Below, piece by piece: positions 32,736 to 62,797 of a stretch of DNA of 64,000 bases (positions are counted from its first letter, which is position 1; each line of letters starts with the position of its first letter). Made by a program: the position numbers and the translations under genes. The notes below the pieces were generated by a model, which worked only from the letters and a program-made list of their open reading frames with translations, was not told where the DNA came from and searched no databases. This DNA comes from Gadus chalcogrammus (Eukaryota > Chordata > Actinopteri > Gadiformes > Gadidae): positions 696,616 to 760,615 of the forward strand of contig NC_079420.1 of the NCBI RefSeq assembly GCF_026213295.1, read 5' to 3'.

Positions 32736-33009
32736 TGCGAATTTAGCAAGCGGCAATTTTTCCATTTTTCACATCATGTTAAATTATTTAACTATAGACT
32801 GGATTTAACTCTACGATCTGATTTTTAAAAAAAAATCTGAGAAAATGATTGATTCATTTATTTATTAATTTATTAATATGTATGTTCACATACAGCAGCA
32901 TCTTCTTACCAATGGAAGAATGTTTCTGTAATGCAATAATTATTCATGCGTAGTTGAAGCTGTGGAACAAAAAAGGGCCATCAAACTGCGGCTACATAGT
33001 TGTTGTTTT

Positions 33010-33572
33010 TGACAGGCACCTTTTAGGACCAACTTATACGTGACGTATGGCCGAGTGGTCCTTCGGGCGTCTCCGTTGCATAGAAACCAAAGCCGAGGGA
33101 AGCATACATGCAAACCTAATTCTAAGCTAGATAGCTTGTAACGATTTGACGCGTTTTCCTCTGTATTACTTACATTCCAAATTTGCCGATATTTGAATGC
33201 TGGTTGTCGTCTTAAGTCTATTCACAAAATTATCCACCTCGCTAACCAACTATTAACAGTTATTACATTTGAATGGGGCGAGTGCGATGCAAATGTTAAG
33301 TTAACGTTATAGGGAATGATGAGTCTTCGGTATGATTTAATACGATGAATGACCATTTCTCTGATCATACAATGTCCACCAACAAAAGAGTTGGCCATAC
33401 ATGGACGAAGAACAGGTCAATTCAGCGCTATCACTCATAAACAGTCCGATGTGACTCTTCGTTAGCTTACCAGAGGGAAGCTAAGTTGGCAGCATAACGA
33501 GTCAGGATCCTGAACACTGAAACCTTGGACCATTTCTGTGTCAACACGTCCCTTCATTGAAGTGAGGGCACC
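33010..33572 (+). promoter_or_regulatory. rabl2: rabl2 5' flank / promoter candidate
   Basis: Upstream of the rabl2 start there is a CRE-like TACGTGACGTA at about 33040-33050. A 13-nt sequence GTTGCATAGAAAC at 33075-33087 resembles the RFX X-box half-sites (one base shorter than canonical). RFX sites are usual in ciliary-gene promoters. No TATA box is evident and the transcription start was not identified. Confidence 0.35.
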
Positions 33573-36391
33573 ATGGCCGGGGACGCCAGCAGCATCCCTG
33601 AACTGGACCAGGACAAATATGACTCTGACGAGCAAGTCAAGATCATTTGTTTAGGAGACAGTGCTGTTGGCAAATCAAAGTAGGTAGTGACTTTATCCGC
33701 ACATGAGGCCATAACGATCTATGCATTTATAAATGCATTCATATTGTGTGTTGTAATGTTTGTGTCATACTTCATGTTGGTCACTGGCTGTTGCTTTTTC
33801 TCGTTGATTTAGGCTGATGGAGAGGTTTCTCATGGACGAATAGTATCCTTTAAGTTATATCCGTGTGTTTAAAAAAGTAGACATGACTTGATTTCTGGTT
33901 CAGCACTACCGAGGTGATTACGGCTTATTCATGATAATCAAATCCTACCTCATAGCCCGTTTTGAGTGGAAAGGATTCTTAACCTGGCTCCAGTCGCCCC
34001 CAGCAGGTGTCGACGTATGCTCTGACTCTCTACAAGTACCTGACTACTGTAGAGGACAAGTCTGTCGTGGTTGGTAGGTTTCAGCTTCTCTTTCTTTTTT
34101 TCTCTTGATCAAATTGATTAAATGGAATCGAATATGGAAGGCTGGAGCTACAGTTGACTCATTTAATGTTGTTGTCCCCTGGTTTGGTTTTATCTTGGAG
34201 ACTTCTGGGACACGGCCGGCCAGGAGAGGTTCCTGAGCATGCATCCGTCATATTACCATAAAGCACACGCTTGTATCATGGTAGGAAATCTTCCCCCGAT
34301 TTTTTTGCCGGCCGGGCAGCTACAGCAGTCCACTAAAAGTCTAGGGGTGTGTGGGAAATAAGAAAGAATAAAGAAGGGTTTGATATTATAATGTATTACA
34401 CATGCTTAATTTTGTTTTTATAAGGTTTAAATTACAACTGAAATTGTCAACTCACGGTGCATAACAAATACAAAATGTAATGGAATATATACTGTATTAA
34501 CAAACCAGATCACAGAGCAAGAGCAACTCATAGAAGATGTGGAATAGGTGAACCGCATCTGACAAGTGCTATTGGTTCCCTGCTGCACCAAGTACCGTGC
34601 CCTGATTAGTGTCCTACCCCTCCAAATCCCCCAGCTGGTTTCATGTACTCCCTACCACACCAAGCCCCAACATGTTTATTATCCTACTTGTCCAATGCCC
34701 TGCAGTTTTTCTTGTCCTACCATACCCTATCATGTTGAGTGCCCTACCGCTGCAAATGCCCTCCTGTTCATTTGCCGTGTACCATCAAGTACCTTCTAGG
34801 GCCCATACTGCACAAAATGCCATATCATTTTTTTGGGTTGTTTGTGTTTCCTGGGTCTTCTTCCAGGTCTTTGATGTCCAGAGAAAGGTCACGTATAAGA
34901 ACCTCACCAGCTGGTACACGGAGCTGAGAGAGTTCAGGCCGGAGATTCCTTGTTGTGTGGTAGCGAACAAAATCGACGGTGTGTTAGCAGTTTCATAGTT
35001 GTTAAACATGTCGATTGTACGTGGACGCAATATTTTAGAATGGAATATATAACAATATGGACATTTTGTTGAATAATATCTTCTGACATTGGTCTTTATA
35101 TATTTTGACTGCCTTTCTCACTTACTGTCAGAACGGAGAAGCTTTGTTCCACTTGGTGATTCAGGATGAAGGGACACGTTGAAGCGGCGAGGTTACGGTG
35201 AAGAGAAACTGTCTTAATCTGTCATTGTGTCCACAGCTGACCTGAAGGTGACCCAAAAGAGCTTTAACTTCGGCAAGAAGCAGGGACTCCCCTTCTACTT
35301 TGTGTCTGCAGCCAACGGAACAAATGTAGTGAAGGTGATGTTTCTGGTGTCATAGAACTACACCCCGTTCCCTCCAGGACCTTACCTAAAGGTGCAATGT
35401 GTTGGATTTGGTGGCATCCAGTGGTGAGGTTGTAGATTGCAACCTACTGAATAAGCCCCCACCCCTCCCTTCAGCACTCCCCGTCCAGTGACTAGGAGAA
35501 GTTACCGTGGCCTCTACTGGCCTGTAAGGTGCCAGTAGGTACTTACACAATGCAGCTAGGACAGCATTGAGTGGGCACGTCCCAAGGGATGTTGTGGTCC
35601 TTGAGGGTTTTTTCGCTGTTGGCTCCATGGAAGAGGACCCATTCCACTCCCTGTGGAGAGATGAAGGGCTCATTCTAGGATTCCTATTTTCATTGCGTTA
35701 TATTCTACAAAATAATACATACTTACGAAGCAATTATTACAATTATCACTGCACCTTTACTCTTTAAATTGAGTTGTTTTATCACCTATGTTACTACTTT
35801 TTAAATTCAGTCACATGAACTGTAATCCGTCCTTGTCTTGTCTGGACCACAGATGTTCAGAGAAATGATCAAGAGAGCCGTGGACTACAAACAGAACCCC
35901 AGCGACTTCATGGATGAAGTCATGCAGGAACTCGAGGTACTTAGTTGTTATATTGTGATCCTGATCAAGTTCATCCCAAATCGACCGGCACAACGGTCAT
36001 GTTTACATTAGTTTTCCCGTCCGACCTCATTGAAATCTTTACATTCAGGGCATTTAGCAGAAGCTTTTATCCAAAGTGTCTCACAATAAGTACATTTGTG
36101 AATCGTCAGAGGACACAGCAATAACAATATCCTTACTGTCTGTACAGTAAGGATACAGTAATCATATGGAGGAGACCATTAAAGAGGAGTGGGGAGCTAC
36201 AAAGTACCGTTTTGGTCTAGAACTGAGGCACTCTATAATATTTTTTATAAATCTATAAACATATCTAAATGGAGCTACTGTGTGTCATTATGGGCTTTCA
36301 GAACTTTGAGCTGGAGAAAGAAGAAGGCCCATCTTGTGGGGCGGTGAAGTCGGCCAGCCCCGGTCCGGCCCCAGCGGAGGATGACCTGTAG
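33573..36391 (+). CDS. rabl2: Rab-like protein 2 (RABL2), complete, 8 exons
   Basis: Exons seen: 33573-33679, 33813-33842, 33994-34073, 34201-34280, 34867-34978, 35237-35334, 35853-35936, 36302-36391. They total 681 nt, giving 226 residues plus stop, close to the about 229 of mammalian RABL2. The ATG sits in a strong Kozak context (CACCATGG). The P-loop GDSAVGKS is at residues 28-35, the WDTAGQE switch II motif at 75-81, NKID at 133-136 and a VSAA motif at 159-162. The C terminus ends EDDL with no prenylatable cysteine, as known for RABL2. Known role: an atypical Rab-family GTPase recruited to the ciliary base (CEP19) that promotes IFT-B entry and ciliary signalling. Introns 2, 6 and 7 carry respectively a U12-type signature, a TIR element and a SINE-like repeat. 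It is convergent with shank3, the conserved vertebrate arrangement. Confidence 0.96.
33843..33993 (+). other. rabl2: U12-type (minor spliceosome) intron 2 of rabl2
   Basis: The 151-bp intron starts GTATCCTT, an exact match to the U12 5' splice-site consensus. ATTCTTAAC lies at 33975-33983, nearly the U12 branch-point consensus TTCCTTAAC, about 11 nt before the CAG acceptor, and no polypyrimidine tract follows it. The other rabl2 introns have U2-like donors. The intron splits Tyr46 (TA|T). Assignment as U12 is inference from these motifs. Confidence 0.82.
35387..35759. mobile_element. Non-autonomous TIR element in rabl2 intron 6
   Basis: The ends are TAAAGGTGCAATG and CACTGCACCTTTA, inverted, about 373 bp apart, compatible with an AAGGTGCA...TGCACCTT element in a TA target site (Tc1/mariner-like MITE, inference). 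The interior has no transposase. Confidence 0.6.
36040..36135 (+). mobile_element. SINE/LINE-tail-like repeat in rabl2 intron 7
   Basis: CATTCAGGGCATTTAGCAGA then GCTTTTATCCAAAGTGTCTC and ACAATAAGTACATTTGTGAA is a motif string I recognise as a widespread teleost interspersed repeat. Confidence 0.6.
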
Positions 36392-36995
36392 CCCTCTGAA
36401 GCCCTCTCTGGGGGCCGAGCGGCATGCATGGAGCACGCCTGGAGCACGCTGACCGCAGCAGGAGCGCTGTCAGGAGAGGCTTTCAAATCCCTTACCTGGA
36501 TGTTAATTTACAACTGTGACAGTTTCATCTCAACACTGCCGTGAAGACTATTCTTTGTGTCTCTTAGTGACCCCCCCCCCCCCCCCCCCCCCCCGGCCTG
36601 TAGCTGCAATGCTCAGTGAGCTGAGTGTTTCCCTCCTGCTGCTCTTCTTTAAGGATGTTGACCAAGGTTGTGGCGTCGTCATGTAGACCTCATATTCTTT
36701 GTGTAACATGCGATATATTTACATTAAGACCAGTGCATTTGTATATATCACAATACCGATTCAATGTTTATCTGGTTGTTTGTGTTCTGTAATGGAAATG
36801 TGAAGTTTGGAGTTGTGTTTAGTGCCCTGCGCACACACACAAAGCAAACCGTGCCTGGGGTCGGACCACTACTCCTCACAGGCGCTCCTGATGTGGGAGT
36901 GAAGCGTGCAGTTATTCTAGGGATCCATGGGTTTTAGCTGCTGTCGTGCTGTTGTTAAAGTATGACTTTGATTGACCATATATAATAAAAACAGG
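36392..36995 (+). other. rabl2: rabl2 3' UTR with poly(A) signal
   Basis: Non-coding sequence after the TAG stop. An AATAAA lies at 36984-36989 and would close a UTR of about 600 nt. It contains an uninterrupted run of 24 C at 36571-36594, which would be transcribed. Confidence 0.6.
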
Positions 36996-39080
<2,085 letters not shown>

Positions 39081-39089
39081 ACACAAATG

Positions 39090-40535
39090 TAAAGCGTATG
39101 AAAGGTGAAGAGAACGCATACTATTCGATTCTGGGATTCCAGATGCAGGTGAGCGCTTTGACGATGAGTGGCTTATATGCTAGCACCTTGTTTTGTGCAA
39201 ATCATCCCCTAGTTCATAGTTCAGAGTTCAAAAGTTCAAGAGTTCATAGAAAGAATAAAATCTGCACACCTTTGTTCAGAAGGTGATTAACTATGCATAT
39301 ATGCCAAACATTCATATATAGATCTATATATTTTTTGTTTTTCGAAAAATGTATATGAAATCTATCATATATACATTGCTTCTGATTAATATAAAAAGCA
39401 AATATTTGTATTTTGTTCATATTTACAAGTATAAGTATGTTGCAATAGACAGTACATTAGTATTTTCTTCTCCTGTCTGGTTCACTCTAAAATTCAAAGT
39501 AGTGATAAAAGTATCATGTTCCACAAGCTACAAAATCTACCCACAGTGTAGGAGGGCAATAAATCAAACAATCAAAGAGGAAAAATGACAATCCAAACAA
39601 AATCAATAAAAACAAACACAGAAACCAATCAACTCCAACTCAGTCTTAAGATCATAGCACTAAAATACAAAAGAAAATGAAGGAACTCATCAGCGAGGTC
39701 ACAGTGAGGCAGTGAGTGCTATTCCTACAACATTACACAACATTACAAAGAACCAAATCCTTCTCTACCTCGCTCCCCCCTCTGGCCAAAGTGGTAGAAA
39801 TTAAAATGAAGCAAAAGCGCTTTTGGGAAAGATCCAACGTCCTTGCCATGCCTCTTGGCCTACCGGTCAGACGGCGTTGATCTAGGGTGGTTGTTAGTGG
39901 TAGTGGTGGATCTCCCAGCTCCTCTTCGAGAAGTGGCTCTGGATCAGACAAATCATTGTGTTGCATGAATAAAACTCACTGGTTCTCACTGGCTGCAGGG
40001 GCTACTCCTTTTGATTACAATTGCAGATTTTGTGTGTGTGTTGTTCAGACCTGGTTCAGGCAGAAGACTCCCCCCGTCCTGAGAGCCCGAAGCGTGCCAG
40101 TTAAATGACCTGCAATGCTGTTCTGCCAAGGCACAGACTGTAAGCCGATTCAAACCACTGCGGGATCTGTTGTTCTCTCACTTCCGATGATAAAGCTGAT
40201 GCAGGGAGTGGGGGGGAGAAATTAATCAGGCAAAGTAGAACATATCTTTATAAAAAACGTACCAGGCTTATTTCTTGCCAAGGTTTGACCGTTTTGCTGC
40301 CAAATCGTAGCACTGCCTCTCCACCTGTGCCTGTGATAAGATATTAACTCCTTTTGTCCCTCCATAACTGCCGTATACAGCACTGTAAGATGGAGGTCAC
40401 CATTGTGGTCCTTGTTTCCACAAAGCAGCGCCCACGGGGCTGGCGGGCCGGGCTCAGACCTGTCAGCCTTGGGGGTTTAAACCTACACTTCCCGAATACG
40501 ATTGTAAACAGAGGCCAATAAAGTCAGCCACCAAG
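39090..40535. other. Intergenic, no gene seen
   Basis: AT-rich DNA between the two convergent genes; short open frames only. Confidence 0.5.
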
Positions 40536-40539
40536 TGAC

Positions 40540-41370
40540 CCCCATGACCCCCATGCCCCAGCCCTCCCTCGCCCCCTCCTCCCCCCGTCCCTGAGCCACG
40601 CCCGAGCCCCTCCCTCTCCCCCTCCTCCCCCCGTCCCTGACCGGCGCCCGAGGCCCTCCCTCTCCCTCACCCCCTCCTCACCCGTCCCTGAGCCACGCCC
40701 GAGGCCCTCCCTCTCCCTCACCCCCTCCTCCCCCCGTCCCTGAGCCACGCCCGAGGCCCTCCCTCTCCCTCACCCCCTCCTCCCCCCGTCCCTGAGCCAC
40801 GCCCGAGGCCCTCCCTCTCCCTCACCCCTCCTCCCCCCGTCCCTGACCGGCGCCCGAGGCCCTCCCTCGCCCTACACCCCCTCCTCCCCCCGTCCCTGAG
40901 CCACGCCCGAGCCCCTCCCTCTCCCTCACCCCCTCCTCCCCCCGTCCCTGAGCCACGCCCGAGGCCCTCCCTCTCCCTCACCCCCTCCTCCCCCCGTCCC
41001 TGAGCCACGCCCGAGGCCCTCCCTCGCCCTCACCCCCTCCTCCCCCCGTCCCTGACCGGTGCCCGAGCCCCTCCCTCTCCCTCACCCCCTCCTCCTCCCC
41101 CCGTCCCTGAGCCACGCCCGAGGCCCTCCCTCTCCCTCACCCCGTCCCTGACCGGCGCCCGAGCCCCTCCCTCTCCCTCACCCCCTCCTCACCCCGTCCC
41201 TGACCGGCGCCCGAGGCCCTCCCTCTCCCTCACCCCCTCCTCCCCCCGTCCCTGAGCCACGCCCGAGGCCCTCCCTCTCCCTCACCCCCTCCTCCCCCCG
41301 TCCCTGAGCCACGCCCGAGGCCCTCCCTCTCCCTCACCCCCTCCTCCCCCCGTCCCTGAGCGGCGCCTGA
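40540..41370 (+). repeat. 52-bp C-rich minisatellite, about 16 copies
   Basis: Unit starts CCCGTCCCTGAGCCACGCCC and continues with GAGGCCCTCCCTCTCCCTCA and a C5TCCTCC stretch. A variant swaps GAGCCACG for GACCGGCG; some units are truncated. The G-rich strand is minus, the sense strand of shank3 downstream sequence. Confidence 0.96.
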
Positions 41371-41616
41371 GGCCACCCTGGTTGTGCACTGCGGAAAAAA
41401 CCCTCATGGAGTAAAAAATAGGAAAGGAAAGAGCACACCACTTTAAGAGCTGTAACCCAGGCAACGGGCGGGGAACCAGCCGGGGGCGTGGCCTCACATT
41501 TTGGGATGCCTTTGCGTACGAAGGAAGACCGTAAGAAAATAAAAAGAACACAAAGAACGCTCTCTTTCCGAGTCATGATGCAACTTGCCATGCTACTGTG
41601 ACCATGAGTAAAGATC

Positions 41617-41690
41617 AGATCTGATCATGTATATATATATATATATATGATCAGATCTGATCATGTATATATATATATATATATGATCGT
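41617..41690. repeat. Paired palindrome and (TA)n, 2 copies of a 37-bp unit
   Basis: GATCAGATCTGATC (a 14-bp palindrome) + ATG + (TA)n occurs twice in tandem, each TA tract ending in GATC. AT-rich with cruciform potential. Confidence 0.9.
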
Positions 41691-41884
41691 GTATGACCAT
41701 TGTCATGTTACTTTTTTTTGTTTACCTTGACAAAAAATCTTTTGAATATATCTATATACTATTTTATTTCAAATATATATATATATTTATATATATATGT
41801 ATATAATTAGTAGAAATTAGTAAAGTATTGGCGAAATAAATCTTCTCTTGGCCCTCTACACTAGAAACAAAACACAGGTGCAGT

Positions 41885-42767
41885 TTTATTTATCATATTT
41901 CCTCTTTGTAACATTGTGTTTTTTCTTTTCAAAGCTATTTGGATATACACATATATGTATATCACATTATCTATATGTAGATCTATAATATTCCCTTTGG
42001 AAAAAACAAAAACAAAACAAGTGTTTGATTAAGTAAAAAGCCACTAGTGTTGGTTAAACATTCTCCGAATATAGTTAATAGATAGCCCAGTGTGGATCCT
42101 GGGACCCAAGCTGGGTCTCCGGGGGTCTCCTACAGAAGGAGCTCCAAGGTGGCGGTCTGAGAGCGACCCCAGGTAGAGACGACGCTCTGTCTGAGCGGAG
42201 GCAGCGTCCTCAGCCGTCATTCACATCACTGGAAACCTCTTCTGAAAGGCCACTGAACTCTCCGTTCAGACACTAGATTGCCTCCCTTCTTTGACTCGCA
42301 GCGTGGTGGGGGTCCGGCGTGGTGGGCCCCTAGACTCGACAGGGGGGGGGGGGGGGAGGTAGAAAGGAGAAGAGGGGTTTCTTTGAGGACACGAGGGTGT
42401 GAATAACAAAAGGTTTTGAAATGTTGACTCTTTTGAAGTGTTTGTAGTTGGAGCTGATGCAGACCTCCATGTAAGGTATGAAGGGTTAGGGTTAGGGTTA
42501 GGCCTGATCCTAGAGCTGGAGGTATGAAGGGCCTGGTCCTAGAGCTGCTTGCACCGGGGGTATGGGGTGGGGGGGGGGGTGAAGAGGGAGGTACGATTCA
42601 GTGCAGGGTCTCAATGAATGAGTAACTCAATGAGAAGGTGTCAAAACGGAGCGAAGAGTAAAAGAAGGGGGCTCTTTCCTCCATCCTGGTGCATCTTTCT
42701 GGGCCTCTCCTTGGTTTGTCTCTACCTGTCTCCCCCCCCCCCACGTTCCTCGGCCTCAGGGCAGGGG
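41885..42767 (-). other. shank3: shank3 3' UTR, candidate poly(A) signal at 41885-41890
   Basis: Non-coding sequence downstream of the TGA with several poly-G/C runs (42341-42356, 42565-42580, 42731-42743 on the + strand). The first good AATAAA on the minus strand is at 41885-41890. The real UTR may be longer; only the stop and this signal are seen. Confidence 0.4.
42485..42503 (+). repeat. Short telomere-like tract
   Basis: Three tandem TTAGGG-type hexamers within the shank3 3' UTR/flank. Confidence 0.75.
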
Positions 42768-60265
<17,498 letters not shown>

Positions 60266-60295
60266 CTGCCGTGGCAACAGACACGACACGTTGTG

Positions 60296-60600
60296 TTAAC
60301 ACACATAGGCACACATTGTGTAATGTTCACAAACGTTATGTTAACACACATAGGCACACATTGTGTAATGTTAACAACCATTATGTTAACACACATAGGC
60401 ACACATTGTCTAATCTTAACAAACGTTATGTTAACACACATAGGCACACATTATGTAATGTTAACAACCGTTATGTTAACACACATAGGCACACATTGTG
60501 TAATGTTAACAACCGTTATGTTAACACACATAGGCACACGTTGTGTAATGTTAACAAACGTTATGTTGTGTTAACACACATAGGCACACATTATGTAATG
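60296..60600 (+). repeat. 45-bp tandem repeat, about 7 copies, in shank3 intron
   Basis: Units contain GTTAACACACATAGGCACAC + ATTGTGTAATGTTAACAA; they begin just 30 bp upstream (sense) of the first PDZ exon in the window. Degenerate words of the same kind (TTATGTTAACACA) continue to about 61190. Confidence 0.94.
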
Positions 60601-60799
60601 ATAAAGGGGAAATATTAAAGTCAAAGTCAAACTCAAATCTATTTGTATAGCACAGTATCAGACACAGTGGTTATTCAAAGTGCTTTCAAATTAAATAAAT
60701 AAATAAATAAAATGAAATATATATATAAATAAACAAATAAACAAATAAAAATGTCTAATTAATCAAGTAACAACAGAATAAAACAGCCGTTACAAGCCA

Positions 60800-60940
60800 C
60801 TTCTGACATCACAGGTGGTCGTGTCCACCTAGATGTGTGACGGATAGATCAGCAACGTTTGCTACAGCCCAGTGGGTAGGCTGGTAGACTGATCTATCAG
60901 CACACATCTAGGTGGACACGCCCACCTGTGATGTCAGAAG
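60800..60940. mobile_element. Inverted-repeat element (about 52-bp arms)
   Basis: Left arm 60800-60852 (CTTCTGACATCACAGGTGG ...) and right arm 60889-60940 (... CCACCTGTGATGTCAGAAG) are near-perfect inverted repeats around a 36-bp loop. A related copy is at 54081-54208. Confidence 0.8.
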
Positions 60941-61199
60941 CTTCACGTAACTAAAACAGCTTGTAATGGCTAATCACACTCACACCTCGTGGTATGATAC
61001 GTCCCCTTTAACACACGTTATGTTATGTTAACGCACATTTTTGTTAAGCTAACACAGGATAACACACATTGTGTTATGTGAACCCCCATTAACAAATGTT
61101 GGTCATGTTAATGAACGTAATGCTATGTTAATACACGTTAACAAACACTATGTTACGTGAACACGCGTGAACACACATTATGCTATGTGAACACACAAT

Positions 61200-61787
<588 letters not shown>

Positions 61788-62390
61788 TGCATAAATGTGC
61801 ACAGCTACAAACTCAATTTAATCCGGGAGACAGTCCAACTATGCTACTATTATTGTCACACACGAATATGTGTGTGTCTCTGCGTGAATCTGTGTGTGTG
61901 CAGTGTGTGTGTGTGTGTGTATGTGCGTGCGTTTGTGTGAGTGTGTTAAGCAGTTATGCGCAGTAAAACAAACACAAGAAAGGATGCCCACAAGCGGTCG
62001 CCATGGTAACCTGCCCGAGCTGGAAGCAGGGATGTGCATTAGCAGAGTGGACACAGTGTGCAGGTGGATAATGGCACACAAAGTTCTCACAGTTGGTGCT
62101 TCTGGGGATTGTGCTGATTTGTATTTGCCCGACGTGATGAGGCGTTGTACCTTTCTACCCCTCAGACCTCCGTCCCAACCCAAGCTTTTTGTGATGATCT
62201 TAAAAGGACATGTGATCCAAGATTATTGATCGGCCCATTATTTAGCCAAAGATGGTATTATCTGCTGCATTGAGCTCACACTTACACACTCCTAGAATAC
62301 ATTCAGAAGATGAAACAACATCTTGTGCAGCTGTGCTTCGTTTTAAGTTGGGTGCATTGTGCGTTGATCTGTGTGGCAGCATAGGGACGG

Positions 62391-62650
62391 CATGAGGCTC
62401 AGGAGGTAGAGCGGGTCGGCTGGTAACCAGAAGACTGCTGGTTCGACCCCCGGCTCCTCCTAGCCGTGCCGAGTGTGTCGCTGAGCGACCTCACGTTGTC
62501 AGCCGCTGACCCTAGCCGCTCCCGACGAGCTGGCTGTCGCATGCTGGCCACACTGGGCGGTGAATGAGTGCATGAATGGGTGAATGTTTGGGTCAATATT
62601 TAAAAGCGCTTACATTGGCCACTGGTTCGTAAAGGGCTGTAGACCATTTA
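62391..62650 (+). mobile_element. tRNA-derived teleost SINE
   Basis: The head has Pol III A-box-like AGGAGGTAGAGCGGGTCG and B-box GGTTCGACCCC (62442-62452). The body contains CTCCCGACGAGCTGGCTGTC and GGTGAATGAGTGCATGAATG, and the tail AAGCGCTTACATTGGCCACT. This layout is a common fish SINE family. The copy looks near full length. Confidence 0.85.
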
Positions 62651-62797
62651 AGATTTAACTTGCAAATTGTACATTCAGGCATTTCCATGGATATAAGACA
62701 AAGGACAAGGAGTGGATACTTTGTGGTAACCGAGCGGGATTTAAACGCCAAGGAAAACCCGGAGAGATGCGAAGAGGATAAATAATCTTCCATCGTC

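Noticed and set aside
33048..33075. tRNA-like A box TGGCCGAGTGG upstream of rabl2
   Set aside because: No B box or cloverleaf downstream; at most a fragment of a tRNA-derived repeat or chance.
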